A stretch of DNA of 5,833 nucleotides from an uncultured Flavobacteriales bacterium (lineage in GTDB: Bacteria; Bacteroidota; Bacteroidia; Flavobacteriales; Crocinitomicaceae). Shown here piece by piece: positions 5,162 through 5,833 of the stretch. The position numbers and the translations under genes were made by a program. The notes under the pieces were generated by a model. It saw only the letters and a list, made by a program, of their open reading frames with translations, was not told the DNA's origin and made no database searches. Position 1 is the stretch's first letter, and every line of letters starts with the position of its first letter. The stretch lies in contig CAMLET010000231.1 in the NCBI GenBank assembly GCA_946479125.1, forward strand, positions 1 through 5,833. Direction: 5' to 3'.

Positions 5162-5227
5162 GCGCTTTGGTGAGATGATTGTATATCTATAACTCTTTAA
5201 CCCGCTTGGCTTTCAAGCGGGTTTTTT
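5139..5227 (+). promoter_or_regulatory. histidine transcription attenuator (alternative RNA helices)
   Basis: Three competing helices can be drawn. Helix A pairs the His-codon segment 5139-5149 with 5170-5179 (ATCATC/TCAC against GTGA/GATGAT), 10 pairs with one bulged A. Helix B, the antiterminator, pairs AGCTAAGCG (5156-5164) with CGCTTGGCT (5203-5211), nine pairs including one G-U. Helix C is the terminator, whose left arm (5199-5208) shares 5203-5208 with helix B, so B and C exclude each other. Stalling at the His codons disrupts A and frees 5156-5164, favouring B and read-through into hisG. A ribosome at the stop codon masks that arm and favours C. The pairings are seen in the sequence; the switching model follows the enterobacterial his and trp paradigm. 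Confidence 0.75.
5199..5227 (+). terminator. attenuator terminator upstream of hisG
   Basis: AACCCGCTTG (5199-5208) pairs perfectly with CAAGCGGGTT (5214-5223) around the 5-base loop GCTTT, giving a 10-bp stem followed by a T run (5222-5227). It is a strong intrinsic terminator placed between the leader peptide and hisG, so its purpose is most likely conditional termination. Confidence 0.9.
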
Positions 5228-5280
5228 GTTGTCATTTCTTTTCACACAACTCTTTTGGAAGTCAAGCTATAATTTAAAAC

Positions 5281-5805
5281 ATGAAACGTTTAATTATTGC
5301 TTTACAAAAATCAGGTCGACTGCAGGAAGGTTCTCTGGAACTCCTGAAAGAATGCGGTTTGAAAGTCGATTACCGCGACGGACAATTGAAAGTCATCACG
5401 TCAGATTATCCAGCAGAATTGCTTTTTCTTCGAAATTCAGATATTCCGCAATATGTTGCAGACGGAGTGGTAGATCTGGGAATTGTCGGGTCGAATTTAT
5501 TGGAAGAAGATGAAACTCCGGTGGATGTAATTCTCCCGCTTAATTTCTCGAAATGCAGAGTTTCTTTTGCTGTTCCTAAAAGCTCCGACATTCAAACTGC
5601 TCAGGATTTAGAAGGAAAACGAATTGCAACTTCGTATCCGAATTCGGTACGAAAGTATTTGCTGAAACAAGGAGTAACGGCAGATATTCACACGATTTCC
5701 GGCTCCGTAGAAATTGCGCCGTCTCTTGATTTAGCCGATGCAATTGCCGATATTGTTTCTACTGGAAATACGCTTTTCCGCGCCGGTCGCCCATCACGTG
5801 GCTGA
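5281..5805 (+). CDS. hisG: ATP phosphoribosyltransferase HisG, 3'-truncated
   Basis: HisG catalyses the first step of histidine synthesis, joining ATP and PRPP to form phosphoribosyl-ATP in the cytoplasm. The N-terminus MKRLIIALQKSGRLQEGSLE, the segment DIPQYVADGVVDLGIVGSNL (54-73), KCRVSFAVPK (91-100), RIATSYPNSVRKYL (114-127) and the signature EIAPSLDLADAIADIVSTGN (144-163), which includes the PRPP-binding loop, are all typical. The first 165 residues look intact. The long-form enzyme expected in Bacteroidota is about 280-290 residues, with a C-terminal ACT-like regulatory domain for histidine feedback. Here recognisable sequence stops near Leu165 (5775), and nine unrelated residues (FRAGRPSRG) run to a TGA at 5803-5805. 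As written, the gene lacks part of the catalytic region and the whole regulatory domain, so it would not work; an assembly artefact at the window end is more likely than a natural loss. Expression should be controlled by the attenuator upstream. Confidence 0.88.
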   Translation: MKRLIIALQKSGRLQEGSLELLKECGLKVDYRDGQLKVITSDYPAELLFLRNSDIPQYVADGVVDLGIVGSNLLEEDETPVDVILPLNFSKCRVSFAVPKSSDIQTAQDLEGKRIATSYPNSVRKYLLKQGVTADIHTISGSVEIAPSLDLADAIADIVSTGNTLFRAGRPSRG

Positions 5806-5833
5806 CCTTGATTAACTTCCAGCTCTGCAACTC
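5776..5833. other. GC-rich non-HisG tail, probable chimeric junction
   Basis: By hand count 34 of these 58 bases are G or C, clearly higher than the rest of the window, and the HisG frame loses similarity exactly where this begins. Codons such as CGC, CCG and GTC cluster here, unlike the neighbouring genes. On the minus strand, 5833 to about 5777 is an open frame (ELQSWKLIKVSHVMGDRRG) that I do not recognise; short open frames also exist on the plus strand. The piece is too short to assign to any source. Confidence 0.5.

Noticed and set aside
5226..5513. 95-residue plus-strand frame overlapping hisG
   Set aside because: It overlaps hisG in another frame, its composition is Arg/Ser-rich with no domain, and hisG is unmistakable.

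Overview
The window looks like chromosomal DNA from a Bacteroidota bacterium, probably Flavobacteriales. It is AT-rich and its genes lack Shine-Dalgarno sequences. Two intergenic regions carry the Bacteroidota -7 promoter element TAnnTTTG (TACATTTG at 3034-3041 and 5105-5112). Intergenic spacers contain ATTACTA-type AT-rich repeats of a kind common in that group. The genus cannot be fixed from the sequence alone.

Layout from left to right. A partial VOC/PhnB-like gene enters from the left edge on the minus strand (1-112). An AT-rich inverted-repeat spacer follows, then a minus-strand DUF1003 two-helix membrane protein (209-910). Diverging from it is a compact plus-strand cassette of unknown function (1009-1919): a lipoprotein, a two-helix membrane protein overlapping it by 4 bases, and a second two-helix protein that resembles the first but is split by a -1 frame change at a T TTA AAA heptamer. 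A hairpin terminator closes the cassette. A minus-strand pair follows, DinB-family then SRPBCC-family (2926 to 1983), divergent from a GlxA-type AraC regulator (3057-4040). That regulator converges, with overlapping stop codons, on a membrane-anchored MtfA-type M90 zinc peptidase carrying a C-terminal SEC-C motif (4951 to 4037).

The right end begins the histidine biosynthesis operon. It has a strong-looking promoter, a 14-residue leader peptide with five consecutive His codons, a competing antiterminator helix, a 10-bp intrinsic terminator, and hisG. This can be read in full as a transcription attenuator. hisG is cut off at about residue 165: homology stops at 5775 and the last 58 bases are noticeably GC-richer and unrelated to HisG, which suggests a chimeric contig end or a rearrangement.

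Most of the window is ordinary housekeeping and accessory content. The items most worth a second look are the frameshifted tandem paralogue with its slippery heptamer, the his attenuator architecture, the truncated hisG end, and the MtfA-SEC-C fusion.
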